Origin: Halomonas piscis
GTDB lineage: Bacteria; Pseudomonadota; Gammaproteobacteria; Pseudomonadales; Halomonadaceae
Direction of reading: 5' to 3'
NCBI RefSeq assembly: GCF_031886125.1
Contig: NZ_CP119391.1
Span: 1,116,001-1,180,000, forward strand
Length of the DNA: 64,000 bases
Position 1 is the first letter of the stretch; every line of letters begins with the position of its first letter. The notes below the pieces were generated by a model. That model worked only from the letters and a program-made list of their open reading frames with translations, was not told where the DNA came from and searched no databases. Shown here one piece after another: positions 35,296-44,906 of the stretch. Made by a program: the position numbers and the translations under genes.

Positions 35296-37883
35296 TGCCC
35301 GCCCTGCGCCTGGCGCTGACCAGCCTCAAGCGCGACCTGCGCGCCGCCGACGTGCGGGCGCTGTTCATGGCGCTGGTGCTGGCGGTGGCCGCTGCGACCA
35401 TGATCGCTTTTTTTCTCGATCGCCTGGAGCGCGGGCTCGAGCGCCAGGCCGGGCAGCTGTTGGGCGGTGACCTGGTGCTCGAGCAGTCCGAGCCGTTCGA
35501 CGATTCGCTGGTGAAACAGCTCGAAAACGCCGGCCTGGCGGTGAGCCGCCAGGTCGAGATGGCGTCCATGCTGCGCCGGGGCGAGGCTTTTCAGCTGGCA
35601 AGCCTCAAGGCGGTGGACGGCGCCTGGCCGCACTACGGCAGCTCCCGGGTGGCGCTTGAGGGCGGCGCCGAAAGCCTCGAGCGCCCGCCCGAGGCGGGCA
35701 GCGTCTGGGCCGACCCGCGGCTGAGGTCGCTGCTGGGCCTGGGGCTTGGCGATACGCTCCAGGTCGGCGAGGCCGAGCTGCGCGTCAGCGGTTTCATCCA
35801 GCGCGAGGCCAACCCCTCCGGCGGCTTTGGCAGCTTCAATCCGCGGCTGCTGATCAACGCCGCCGATCTTGGCGCCACCGGGCTTGAACAGCCCGGCTCG
35901 CGCATCGACTACTCGCTGCTGGGCGCCGGCCCGGTTGATGCGCTCGAGCGCCTGTCGCCGCTGCTCGAGCGGCTGCGCGAAAGCGGCGTTCAGGTACGCG
36001 ACGTGCGCACCGACCGCCCCAGGCTGGGCTCGGCGCTGGCTCGGGCGGAAAGCTATCTGGGCATTGCCGGGCTGGCGGCGGTGCTGCTGGCCGGGGTGGC
36101 CGTGGCCATGGCCAGCCGGCGCTACGTGGAGCGCCATCTGGACACCGCCGCGCTGCTGCGCTGCTTTGGCGCCGGCCAGCGCCAGCTGACGCTGATATTC
36201 GCCGGCCAGCTCCTCGGGCTTTCGCTGGCGGCCTCGCTGCTGGGCGCGCTTGCCGGGCTTGTCGGCCAGGCGCTGCTGGCGCGATTGCTGGCGGGCTTTT
36301 TGCCGCTGACGCTGCCGGCGCCGGGCATGGCGCCGCTGTTTCTCGGGGTTTTCACCGCGCTTGCCGTGCTCGCGGGCTTTGCCGGGCCGATGCTGCCGCG
36401 CATCCGGCGCGTCAGCGCGCTGAAGGTGCTGCGCCGGGAGCTTGACCCGCTGCCGCCGTCGGCCTGGCTGGTAGCCGGCGTGGCGGCCGCGGTGTTTGGT
36501 GGCCTGCTGTGGCTCTATTCGGGCGATCTGCGCCTGTCGTTGGCGCTGCTGCTGGGCGGCAGCGCGGCGCTCGGGGTGCTCTGGCTTTGCGCTGCGCTGC
36601 TGCTCCGGGCGGTGCTTGCTCTTGCCGGGCGGCTTGCGGGCAGCGGGCCCTGGTCCCGGGCGCTGCGGCTGGGCGGCGGGCAGCTGGCCCGGCGTCGCCG
36701 GGCGGGGCTGGGGCAGCTGCTGGCCTTTGCCGTGACGTTTTTTGCCATGGCGATGATGGTAACGGTGCGCGGCGATCTGCTCGCCACCTGGCAGGCCCAG
36801 CTGCCCGACGACACGCCCAACTACTTCGCCATCAACATCCAGCCCGGGGAGCGCGAGGCGTTCGCCGAGGCCGTTTCGCCGGTGGTGAAAGCCCAAAGCG
36901 CGCTGTATCCCATGGTGCGCGGGCGCGTCAGCGCGATAAACGGCGCGCCGCCGGACGAAGCGCTCGCTCCCGAGGCGCAAAACGACAACGCCCTGCGCCG
37001 GCCGCTGAACCTGACCTGGCGCGCCACCGTGCCCGAGGGCAATCGCGTGGTGGCCGGCGAGTGGTTCAGCGAAGAAGAGGGGAGCAACGGCGACGCCGAG
37101 CCGTCTGCCTCGCCGAAGGACGTCCCCGGCGGCTGGCTAAGCGCGGTGGACGCCGTGCCCGCCGAGGCTCCGGTGCCCATCTCCATGGAAGACGGCCTGG
37201 CCGGACGGCTGGGGCTGGGGCTTGGCGACACTCTGACCTTTCGCATCGGCAGCGAAACCCTCACTGCCCGGATTACCAGCCTGCGCAGTCTCAGCTGGGA
37301 CAGCTTCACGCCCAACTTCTACGTGATTTTTCCGCCGGGGGTGCTCGAGGACTTCGCCCACAGCTACATCACCGCGTTTTACCTGCCCGACGACGACCAG
37401 GGCCTGGCCAATCGCCTGGCGGAGCGCTTCCCCGGGGTGTCGCTGCTCAACGTCGACGCGCTGCTGGGGCAGGTGCGCGAGGTGCTGTTTCAGGTGACTC
37501 GCGCCGTCGAGCTGATACTGGCGCTGGTGCTGCTCGCCGGTATCAGCGTGCTGTACGCCGCGCTGACCGCCAGCCAGCCGGTGCGCGCCCACGAAAGCGG
37601 GCTGCTGCGCGTGTTCGGCGCCGGCAACCAGTTGCTCTCGCGGATGCAGGGGGCGGAGTTTGCGCTGCTGGGCGGCGCCAGCGGCCTGCTGGGCGCGGCG
37701 CTGGCCGAACTTGCCAGCGCCTACCTGTACCGCTACTGGCTGGACCTGCCGCCGCAGCTGCACGGCTGGGTGTGGCTGGTATTGCCGCTGGGCGGGGCGC
37801 TCCTCATCGGCGTGATCGGCCACGCGCTGTTCCGGAGGCTGCGTCGCCAGGCACCCATGGCGAGTCTCAACCTGCTGGAGTGA
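35292..37883 (+). CDS. ybbP: FtsX-like ABC permease (YbbP type)
   Basis: The 863-residue protein has four-plus-four-plus-two hydrophobic segments: an N-terminal TM helix, a periplasmic domain, a first FtsX domain (AAVLLAGVAVAMASRRYVERHLD), a central TM pair, a second periplasmic domain and a C-terminal FtsX domain (ILALVLLAGISVLYAAL). This is the YbbP architecture. It acts with the overlapping ATPase. A role in lipoprotein or lipid handling is only inferred from TesA and LolC-like context. Confidence 0.9.
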   Translation: MMPALRLALTSLKRDLRAADVRALFMALVLAVAAATMIAFFLDRLERGLERQAGQLLGGDLVLEQSEPFDDSLVKQLENAGLAVSRQVEMASMLRRGEAFQLASLKAVDGAWPHYGSSRVALEGGAESLERPPEAGSVWADPRLRSLLGLGLGDTLQVGEAELRVSGFIQREANPSGGFGSFNPRLLINAADLGATGLEQPGSRIDYSLLGAGPVDALERLSPLLERLRESGVQVRDVRTDRPRLGSALARAESYLGIAGLAAVLLAGVAVAMASRRYVERHLDTAALLRCFGAGQRQLTLIFAGQLLGLSLAASLLGALAGLVGQALLARLLAGFLPLTLPAPGMAPLFLGVFTALAVLAGFAGPMLPRIRRVSALKVLRRELDPLPPSAWLVAGVAAAVFGGLLWLYSGDLRLSLALLLGGSAALGVLWLCAALLLRAVLALAGRLAGSGPWSRALRLGGGQLARRRRAGLGQLLAFAVTFFAMAMMVTVRGDLLATWQAQLPDDTPNYFAINIQPGEREAFAEAVSPVVKAQSALYPMVRGRVSAINGAPPDEALAPEAQNDNALRRPLNLTWRATVPEGNRVVAGEWFSEEEGSNGDAEPSASPKDVPGGWLSAVDAVPAEAPVPISMEDGLAGRLGLGLGDTLTFRIGSETLTARITSLRSLSWDSFTPNFYVIFPPGVLEDFAHSYITAFYLPDDDQGLANRLAERFPGVSLLNVDALLGQVREVLFQVTRAVELILALVLLAGISVLYAALTASQPVRAHESGLLRVFGAGNQLLSRMQGAEFALLGGASGLLGAALAELASAYLYRYWLDLPPQLHGWVWLVLPLGGALLIGVIGHALFRRLRRQAPMASLNLLE

Positions 37884-38690
37884 TGGCCCGGCGCCTTGCG
37901 AGATGCCGGTTTTGCGGGAGGCTGGTTTACCGGGCGATGCGCGGCAGCAGGCAGATGCCGGTTTTGTGGGAGGCCGGTTTACCGGGCGATGCAGGCCGAA
38001 GGCCTGCCGATCATGGCGCCGGGCCTCCTCAACCCCGGGCGCCTGACGGCGCCGTCGCGCGGCAAAGCCGCCCTCCCACAGGTTCAGTAGCCAACTTTCC
38101 ATAGGTGCAGCAGCCCTGTCGGTCTTTGTGGAAGGTAGGTTCACCGGACGATGCGCGACAGCAGGCAGATGCCGGTTTTGTGGGAGGCCGGTTTACCGGG
38201 CGAAGCAGGCCGAAGGCCTGCCGATCATGGCCCGGGCCTCCTCAACCCCGGGCGCCTGACGGCACCCGTCGCGCGGCAAAGCCGCCCTCCCACAGGTTCA
38301 GCAGTCAACCTTCCACCAGGTGCAGCAGCACTGTCGGACTTTGCGGAAGGTCGGTTCACCGGACGATGCGCGACAGCAGGCAGGTGCCGGTTTTGTGGGA
38401 GGCCGGTTTACCGGGCGAAGCAGGCCGATGGCCTGCCGATCATGGCGCCGGGCCTCCTCAACCCCGGGCGCCTGACGGCACCCGTCGCGCGGCAAAGCCG
38501 CCCTCCCACAGGTTCAGCAGTCAACCTTCCACCAGGTGCAGCAGCACTGTCGGACTTTGCGGAAGGTCGGTTCACCGGACGATGCGCGACAGCAGGCAGG
38601 TGGCGGTTTTGTGGGAGGCCGGTTCACCGGGCGATGCAAGTCCGTGGCCTGCTTCAAATCGACAAATATTCCACAAACCTTATGAATCGG
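37884..38690. repeat. Tandem ~215-bp REP/BIME-like array
   Basis: GTTTTGTGGGAGG recurs at 37961, 38175, 38390 and 38606, so the period is 214-216 bp with three full units and a partial fourth. Each unit has a forward TGTGGGAGGCCGGTTTACCGG and an inverted GCAAAGCCGCCCTCCCACA, joined by GC-rich short palindromes (for example GGGCGCCTGACGGC). No gene is supported. The units are near identical, so the array expanded recently. Confidence 0.9.
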
Positions 38691-38758
38691 TAGCAGCAGA
38701 AACGGCGCGGCGTTATCATGAACACCGTTCGATAACTTCCATACCAGCGAGGCGTGCC

Positions 38759-39064
38759 ATGTCAGAGCATAACGAGACGGCAATAACCCCTGATATCCAT
38801 CGCAAGCGCCGCCGCCGGCTGCTGGCCGCGCTGGGCACGGGGCTTGCCGGCGCCTATGTGGCCCCGACGCTTTTTAGCGTGGGCCAGGCCCAGGCGGGCG
38901 GGCGCTGGAGCAGCTATTCGCGGCCGAGCTACTCGCGCCCCAGCTATTCCCGGCCCAGCCGCTACCGCGGGCCTTATCGCCGCGAGCGCCGGCGGCTTCG
39001 CGAATACGAAGACGAGCCGGTGCGGATTCTCGAAGACATCCTGCTCGGCCCGCCGCGGCGTTGA
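38759..39064 (+). CDS. Small Tat-like exported protein with SYSRP repeats
   Basis: A 101-residue protein. Residues 15-46 form a basic, hydrophobic twin-arginine-type signal (KRRRRLLAALGTGLAGAYV, ending GQAQA). Then come three tandem SYSRP units (52-66), an Arg-rich segment and an acidic helix (LREYEDEPVRILEDILLG). Its stop overlaps the start of an HprK/PqqD fusion, so the two are coupled. I do not recognise the family; the context suggests a substrate for modification or binding by the neighbour. Confidence 0.65.
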   Translation: MSEHNETAITPDIHRKRRRRLLAALGTGLAGAYVAPTLFSVGQAQAGGRWSSYSRPSYSRPSYSRPSRYRGPYRRERRRLREYEDEPVRILEDILLGPPRR

Positions 39065-40281
39065 CGGTGTCGCTGGCCGCCGACGCGGCGCCGGTGGACG
39101 TGACCCTGCCGCGAGTCGGGCGCTGTCTGCGGGTTTATAACGCCCCGGAGGTGCTGGAGGCGCTCGGCCGCGCCATGCCCGGCTGGCCCCTGCGCTGCGA
39201 GCCGGCCGCGGGCTTCTCCCCGGAGCTCTACGTCTACCGCGACGGCGCAGGGCTGTGGCAGAGCGACCCCGGCACCGCCGAGGAATTCATGCTGCCCTCA
39301 GCGGCGTCCGCGGCCTGTAGCCTGGCGGCGGATCTTTTGTCCCTGCGCCTTGAGCAGGAGAGCGAGCTGGTGGGGCTGCACTGCGGCAGCGTCGAGATAG
39401 GCGGCCGGCTGGCGCTGTTTCCGCAGAGCAGCCGGGCGGGGAAGAGCACCCTGGCCACGGCCTTCGCCGCCGCCGGCTATCGGCTCTTCGGCGACGACGT
39501 GCTGGGGCTTTCGCCCGAGGGGAGAGGCGTGGCCATGGGCGTGGCGCCGCGGCTGCGTTTGCCGCTGCCGGCGTCTTTCTCCGCCGAGTTTGCCGACTAT
39601 ACCCGGCGCCGGGCCGGCCCCGAGGACGAGCGCTACCGCTTTGTGGTGCCGGCCGACGGCGGCCTGGCGCGTAGCGGAGAGACTTGCCCGCTGGGGGCGC
39701 TGGTATTGCTCGAGCGCCACGATACGCCGGTATCGCCGGAGGTATTGACGCTGGCGCCGGGGGAGGGGCTTTTGCAGCTGCTGTGCCAGAACTTTGCCCG
39801 CGCCGACCTGTTTCAGCAGCCTCTGCCCGAAGCGCTGATGGCGCGCTTTTTGTCGCTGATGGAGCAGCTGCCGTGCCTGCTGCTGCGCTACGGCGAACCC
39901 CTGGCCGGCGCCCGGTACCTGGCGCGGGTGCTGGAAGGCGGCGAGGCGGGCACGCCGGCCTCGCCACCCAGCGGCAGCGCGGCGGCGGATAGCGCTGGGA
40001 CCGTGGACCGAACGGTGCCGTGGCGGCCGGGGGCCGGCGTCAGCGTTTACCCGCTGGGCGAGGAGCTGTTCTTGATCCACGCCCCGAGCGGCGATATTCA
40101 TCGCCTCAACCTCACCGGCCGTCTGGTGTGGCAGCTGTTGCAGCACGAGGCGCTGGCGATTGCCGAGCTCGGGGCGCTGCTCGCCGATCACTTTGCTGCC
40201 CCGGCGGACGCGGTGACCGACGATGTGGCTGGCCTGATTCAGGCGCTCTATGGCGCCGGCCTGGTGGCGCCGGCCGGCTGA
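39061..40281 (+). CDS. HPr-kinase-like protein fused to a PqqD (RRE) domain
   Basis: The 406-residue protein has an N-terminal region (1-105), a HprK-like P-loop (PQSSRAGKSTLATAFAAAGY, 121-140) with GDD (144-146), and after a Ser/Ala/Gly linker (~310-325) a PqqD-type domain (VSVYPLGEELFLIHAPSGDIH, LTGRLVWQLL) at 330-405. PqqD domains bind leader peptides; HprK-type P-loops phosphorylate protein Ser. HprK-related kinases occur next to PqqD proteins, but here they are fused. Start TTG 39061 overlaps the upstream stop (TTGA); GTG 39067 is possible. No radical SAM or protease gene is adjacent. Confidence 0.75.
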   Translation: MTVSLAADAAPVDVTLPRVGRCLRVYNAPEVLEALGRAMPGWPLRCEPAAGFSPELYVYRDGAGLWQSDPGTAEEFMLPSAASAACSLAADLLSLRLEQESELVGLHCGSVEIGGRLALFPQSSRAGKSTLATAFAAAGYRLFGDDVLGLSPEGRGVAMGVAPRLRLPLPASFSAEFADYTRRRAGPEDERYRFVVPADGGLARSGETCPLGALVLLERHDTPVSPEVLTLAPGEGLLQLLCQNFARADLFQQPLPEALMARFLSLMEQLPCLLLRYGEPLAGARYLARVLEGGEAGTPASPPSGSAAADSAGTVDRTVPWRPGAGVSVYPLGEELFLIHAPSGDIHRLNLTGRLVWQLLQHEALAIAELGALLADHFAAPADAVTDDVAGLIQALYGAGLVAPAG

Positions 40282-40309
40282 AGACCAGCTGCCAAGGGCG
40301 AGCTCGGCG

Positions 40310-40966
40310 TCAGTCGCGCAGGGAGATGATGCGCCAGCCGCGCTCCCGGGCGGTCTGGCGCAGGGTATCGTCCGGGTCCACGGCCACGGGGTTGTCCACC
40401 ATTTCCAGCAGCGGAATGTCGTTGTGCGAATCGCTGTAGAACCAGGCGTCGTCCAGGGTATCGCTGCGATTTTCGAGCCACTGGTTGAGCCGGGTGATCT
40501 TGCCTTCGCGAAAGCTGGGCGTGCCCGAAACCCGGCCGGTATAGCGGCCGTCAGCCACCTCCGGCTCCACGGCGATCAGATGATCAATGCCCAGCCGCTC
40601 GGCGATGGGGTCGGTGATAAAGCGGTTGGTGGCGGTGATGATCAAAAGCGTATCGCCCTGGGTGCGGTGGCGGGCGATCAGCTCTTCGGCCCGGGGCAGA
40701 ATGCCGGGCTCGACCTTGGCCGCCATGAACTGCTGATGCCAGGCCGCCAGCTGCTCCGGCGTGTTGTCGGCCAGCGGCTTGAGCGCCATGTCGAGAAAAG
40801 CGTCGATGTCCAGCGTGCCGGCTTCGTAATCCGCCATGAAGCGCTCGTTGGCCTCGCGGTATGCCTTGGCATCCACGGCGCCCTGCTCGAGCAGAAACTC
40901 CCCCCAGGCGTGATCGCTGTCGATGGACAGCAGCGTATTGTCCAGATCGAAAATGGCCAGGCTCAC
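40310..40966 (-). CDS. HAD-superfamily IB phosphatase (SerB-like)
   Basis: A 218-residue HAD hydrolase with the nucleophile motif FDLDNTLL (Asp7 and Asp9), a Thr motif (LLIITATN), and the metal motif SDSHNDIPLLE. The start is GTG 40966 (VSLAIFDLDNT) after AGGGGAG. A divergent HAD-IB gene beside rppH and ptsP is the arrangement in Pseudomonas. The substrate is not defined. Confidence 0.85.
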   Translation of the reverse strand: MSLAIFDLDNTLLSIDSDHAWGEFLLEQGAVDAKAYREANERFMADYEAGTLDIDAFLDMALKPLADNTPEQLAAWHQQFMAAKVEPGILPRAEELIARHRTQGDTLLIITATNRFITDPIAERLGIDHLIAVEPEVADGRYTGRVSGTPSFREGKITRLNQWLENRSDTLDDAWFYSDSHNDIPLLEMVDNPVAVDPDDTLRQTARERGWRIISLRD

Positions 40967-41162
40967 GGCACTCCCCTTAACGTTGATGGCTTCCATGGCG
41001 CGCGCCGTACCGGCGGCGGGCGGGATTATGGCAAAAGCCGCCGGGTTTTCCCAACGCCTGGACGATGCAGGGCCAAACTCCCAACGGTATAACGAATGTA
41101 TTGATAGTGCTGTGGCCATTGTGGAAAAATGATGCCAACTACAGTTTATCAAGGTGACGTCC

Positions 41163-41657
41163 GTGATCGACGCAGACGGCTTTCGCCCCAACGTTGGCAT
41201 CATCATTGCCAACGCCCAGGGGCAGCTGCTTTGGGCGCGTCGGGTCGGGCAAAATGCGTGGCAGTTTCCCCAGGGAGGCATCAAGGCAGACGAAACACCG
41301 CAACAGGCACTTTTTCGTGAGCTGCACGAAGAAATCGGCCTGACCGCCGATGACGTAGCCGTTGAGGCCTGCACTCGGGGGTGGCTACGCTACCGCCTGC
41401 CGCGACGCATGGTTCGCACGCATTCCCGGCCGGTGTGTATCGGCCAGAAGCAAAAATGGTATCTGCTCCGGATCCGCTGTCAGGATAGCCGGATCTGCAT
41501 GACGGCCACGTCCGAGCCGGAGTTCGACGGCTGGCGCTGGGTGAGCTACTGGTATCCCCTCGGGCAGGTTGTGTCGTTCAAGCGGGAGGTGTATCGGCGT
41601 GCGCTGCGCGAGCTCTCGCCGCGGCTGCAACGCATGGCCCGGGACGCCGCCCGCTAG
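41163..41657 (+). CDS. rppH: RNA pyrophosphohydrolase
   Basis: The 164-residue Nudix enzyme removes pyrophosphate from the 5' end of mRNA to start decay. The Nudix box spans 38-60 (GGIKADE...REL-HEEIGL). I start at GTG 41163, giving [12 protein letters not shown] as in other RppH proteins, with AAGG 6 nt upstream; GTG 41154 is an alternative. ptsP follows 39 bp later. Confidence 0.92.
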   Translation: MIDADGFRPNVGIIIANAQGQLLWARRVGQNAWQFPQGGIKADETPQQALFRELHEEIGLTADDVAVEACTRGWLRYRLPRRMVRTHSRPVCIGQKQKWYLLRIRCQDSRICMTATSEPEFDGWRWVSYWYPLGQVVSFKREVYRRALRELSPRLQRMARDAAR

Positions 41658-41696
41658 CCGCAGTGGACGGCTTGAACCCCAGCGAGGCATGAATTT

Positions 41697-43976
41697 GTGA
41701 ACAACAAGACGTCCATGCTCGAGGTGCTGCGCCGCATCATCCAGGAAGTCAACGGCGCGCGCAGCCTCGATGCCGCCCTGGCAACCATGGTGCGCCGCAT
41801 CCGCAAGGCCATGCGCACCGACGTATGCTCGTTTTATCTCTACGATGAAGCGCTGGAAACCCTGGTGCTGATGGAAACCATCGGCCTGCGCACCCACGCC
41901 GTGGGGCGGGTGATGCTGCCGCTGGGCGAAGGGCTTGTCGGGCTTGTGGCCAAGCGCCGGGAGCCGCTCAACCTGGAAGACGCCCAGGCCCACCCGCGGT
42001 TTCGCTATTTCGAATCCACCGGCGAAGAGCGCTATTCGAGCTTTCTGGGCATCCCCATCATTTACCAGCGCCGCATGCTCGGCGTGCTGGTGGTGCAGCA
42101 GGCCGACAACCGCCGCTATACCGATGAGGACGAGGCGTTTCTGGTCACCATGGCCGCGCAGCTGTCCGGCGTGCTGGCCCACGCCCTGGCCACCGGCGAT
42201 TTGACGCGCCCGGCGCCCGACGGGCGGCAGATGACGTTCAGAGGTGTGCCCGCCTCTCCGGGCATTGCCATGGGCGAGGCGGTGGTGATTACGCCGCCGG
42301 CGGATCTCAACAGCGTGCCCGACCTGATTCCCCGGGACGAGGCCTTCGAAGTGGCCCGGCTCAAGGAGGCCATCGACAAGACCCGGGAGGAAATCGGCGC
42401 CGCCGGCCGCCGGCTGGCCAAGCGCATTTCCGCCCAGGAGCTGGCGCTATTCGACGTCTATCAGCAGATGCTCGGCGAATCGGCGCTGTCCCGGGAAGTG
42501 GAAAAGCGTATCCGCGAAGGGCAGTGGGCGCCCGGGGCGCTGGCCGACGTGGTGCGCCGCCACGTGCAGTACCTGGAACGGGTGGACGACGACTACCTGC
42601 GCGAGCGCGCCGCCGACGTGCGCGATCTCGGCCGGCGGGTGCTCGCCCACCTCCAGCGGGACGCCTCGGCAACGCCGGACGCCTACCCCGACAACACCGT
42701 GCTGGTCGGCGACGAGATCAGCGTGGCGCTTTTGGGCGAGGTACCGCGCGGCAAGCTCAAGGGGCTGATCTCGGTGCGCGGCTCGAGCACCTCCCACGTG
42801 GCGATCGTCGCCCGAGCCATGGGCATTCCTACCGTGCTGGGCATGATGGATCTACCGCTGCCGCGGCTTTCCGGCGCCCCGGTGGTGGTGGACGGCCACC
42901 GCGGCCGGCTGTTTGTGCGCCCGAGCGCAGAGCTCGACAAGTACTACGCCACCCTGGTCGAAGAGGAGCGCGAGCTAAGCGAGCTGCTGGAGCACGAGCA
43001 GGATCTCCCCAGCGTGACCACCGACGGCCACGAGATGCCGCTGATGGTCAACACCGGCCTGGCGGTGGACGCCGTGACCCTGCTCAAGAGCCGCATCAGC
43101 GGCGTGGGGCTTTACCGCACCGAAGTCCCCTTCATGATCGCCCAGCGCTTTCCCGGCGAGCAGGAGCAGACCCGGCTTTACCGCGAGCAGCTCGAGGGCT
43201 TTGCCCCGCTGCCGGTGGTGATGCGCACCCTGGACATCGGCGGCGACAAGGATCTGCCTTACTTTCCCATCGACGAAGCCAACCCCTTTCTCGGCTGGCG
43301 CGGCATGCGCGTGACCCTGGATCACCCCGAGGTGCTGATCGTGCAGCTGCGCGCCATGCTCAAGGCCTCCCGGGGGCTGGATAACCTGCACGTGCTGCTG
43401 CCGATGATCACCAACGTGGCCGAGGTGGACGAAGCGCTGGGACTGCTGGAGCGCGCCATCGTCGAGCTGGGCGAAGAGGGGGGAACCGTGGCCCGCCCCC
43501 GGGTCGGAGCGATGATCGAGGTGCCGGCCACGCTCTACCAGCTGGACGCGCTGGCCAAACGGGTGGATTTCTTCTCGGTAGGCAGCAACGATCTGACCCA
43601 GTATCTGCTCGCCGTGGACCGCAACAACCCCCGGGTCTCGGACCTGTACGATCCGCTGCACCCGGCGCTGTTGACCGCGCTCGACAAGCTTTCCCGGGAC
43701 GCCCGACGCCTCGAGCGGCCGATTTCGCTGTGCGGCGAGCTTGCCGGCGACCCGGCCGGGGCGCTTCTGCTCATGGGCATGGGCTTTGCCGGGCTGTCGA
43801 TGAACGCGCCCAGCCTGCCCAAGGTGCGTGCCGCCATTCGCCGGGTGGCGCTGGGCGATGCGCGGACGCTGCTGGCCGAGGTCATGGAGCAGGATACCCC
43901 GGAAGAGGTGCGCCGGCACCTGCAGTCGCGCATGGCCGACTGGCAGCTGGCGCACCTCCTGCCCCCGGAAAACTGA
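41697..43976 (+). CDS. ptsP: PEP-protein phosphotransferase EI-Ntr
   Basis: The 759-residue first enzyme of the nitrogen PTS: an N-terminal GAF domain (residues ~1-165, LGIPIIYQRRMLGVLVVQQ), the phosphohistidine domain with active-site His in STSHVAIVARAMGIPTVLG, and the PEP-binding barrel (FSVGSNDLTQYLLAVDRNN). Start GTG 41697 has GAGG 9 nt upstream; ATG 41715 is an alternative closer to E. coli. The rppH-ptsP pairing is common. Confidence 0.95.
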   Translation: MNNKTSMLEVLRRIIQEVNGARSLDAALATMVRRIRKAMRTDVCSFYLYDEALETLVLMETIGLRTHAVGRVMLPLGEGLVGLVAKRREPLNLEDAQAHPRFRYFESTGEERYSSFLGIPIIYQRRMLGVLVVQQADNRRYTDEDEAFLVTMAAQLSGVLAHALATGDLTRPAPDGRQMTFRGVPASPGIAMGEAVVITPPADLNSVPDLIPRDEAFEVARLKEAIDKTREEIGAAGRRLAKRISAQELALFDVYQQMLGESALSREVEKRIREGQWAPGALADVVRRHVQYLERVDDDYLRERAADVRDLGRRVLAHLQRDASATPDAYPDNTVLVGDEISVALLGEVPRGKLKGLISVRGSSTSHVAIVARAMGIPTVLGMMDLPLPRLSGAPVVVDGHRGRLFVRPSAELDKYYATLVEEERELSELLEHEQDLPSVTTDGHEMPLMVNTGLAVDAVTLLKSRISGVGLYRTEVPFMIAQRFPGEQEQTRLYREQLEGFAPLPVVMRTLDIGGDKDLPYFPIDEANPFLGWRGMRVTLDHPEVLIVQLRAMLKASRGLDNLHVLLPMITNVAEVDEALGLLERAIVELGEEGGTVARPRVGAMIEVPATLYQLDALAKRVDFFSVGSNDLTQYLLAVDRNNPRVSDLYDPLHPALLTALDKLSRDARRLERPISLCGELAGDPAGALLLMGMGFAGLSMNAPSLPKVRAAIRRVALGDARTLLAEVMEQDTPEEVRRHLQSRMADWQLAHLLPPEN

Positions 43977-43996
43977 TCGCCGGGCCGCGGCTGCGC

Positions 43997-44770
43997 TCAG
44001 CCGATGCGGCCGGCCGAACTCCCCGCCAATACGCCCTCCGCGCCGAAGCGCTGTTCGGTCATGCTCACCCGGCCATGCCGGCCAAGCGTCAGCCAGGTCG
44101 TGGCCCGGGTGCCGTAAGCCGGCCCGCGGATGAAGGCCGCGGAAAGCTCGCGCTCAAGTTCCAGGCCAACGCCGGTTTCCGGCAGGGCGGCGTCGTCAGC
44201 GCGCCGGTCATCCTGGATTGCGGCCAGCGTCGGCCCGGGGAACTCTTCGCTCTGCCGCGCCTCTTCCATGACTCGGCACAGCGCCCGGGTCTTGGGCCAG
44301 GGCGTGTTCAGGTCGGCGTTGGAGACGCCGTGAATGCCCGGGGCCACCCGGGTGAGGGCGGTGCGTTCGCGGCTGCGGTGAAGGTGCCACAGCCGCTCCG
44401 GGGTGGCGACGAGCAGGTTGAAGCCGGCGTAGCGGTGCGCGGTGGCGGCAAGCGTCTCCAGCCACGCAGGCAGGTCCCGGCAGGCAAGCGCCCGGCAGAC
44501 AAGCTCGCCGCGGCTGGGCGCACCCGCCGGCGTGGCGTCCCGCGGGTCGCGCACGTTGGTCAGCGCCGCGACGGTGCCAAAGGCGTTGGCGGCGAGCCAG
44601 GTGCCGCCGGCCCGCTCGTCGCGCCCGCCGAGCAGGGTGACGCCGGGCGCGTTCTCCGGGGCCCAGCGGTGCAGCGGCGCAGCGGGGCGGGCGTGAAACT
44701 CGTCGCGGTTGGCGATCAGGCGCAGCGGCACCGGCGCGCCGGGCTGCCAGTCAAAGCCAATCAGGCACAT
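43997..44770 (-). CDS. NRDE-family (TANGO2-like) protein
   Basis: A 257-residue protein beginning MCLIGF with Cys2 in the position of an Ntn-type nucleophile and the family motif ANRDEF (20-25), then GGTWLAAN and NVRDP. Function in bacteria is not well established; eukaryotic TANGO2 is linked to haem and lipid handling. ATG 44770 with AGGAG upstream is preferred over TTG 44776. Confidence 0.85.
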   Translation of the reverse strand: MCLIGFDWQPGAPVPLRLIANRDEFHARPAAPLHRWAPENAPGVTLLGGRDERAGGTWLAANAFGTVAALTNVRDPRDATPAGAPSRGELVCRALACRDLPAWLETLAATAHRYAGFNLLVATPERLWHLHRSRERTALTRVAPGIHGVSNADLNTPWPKTRALCRVMEEARQSEEFPGPTLAAIQDDRRADDAALPETGVGLELERELSAAFIRGPAYGTRATTWLTLGRHGRVSMTEQRFGAEGVLAGSSAGRIG

Positions 44771-44906
44771 AGGCAAGCTCCTGGGGGGTTAAGGGGGAGT
44801 TTGGCAGCGCAGGCGATGACAGCCTGCAGGCGGCAACGTAGAATGCCGCCAGCGCTGGCGCGCGTTGCGTCGTTTTATTGACCTTATCGCAGCCTGGAGG
44901 CACCGC

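Noticed and set aside
37884..38690. Possible CRISPR array
   Set aside because: The repeat unit is ~215 bp, almost fully conserved, with internal inverted pairs and no short repeat/unique spacer alternation. It is a REP/BIME-type array. The 133-bp units at 44.9 kb fail for the same reason.
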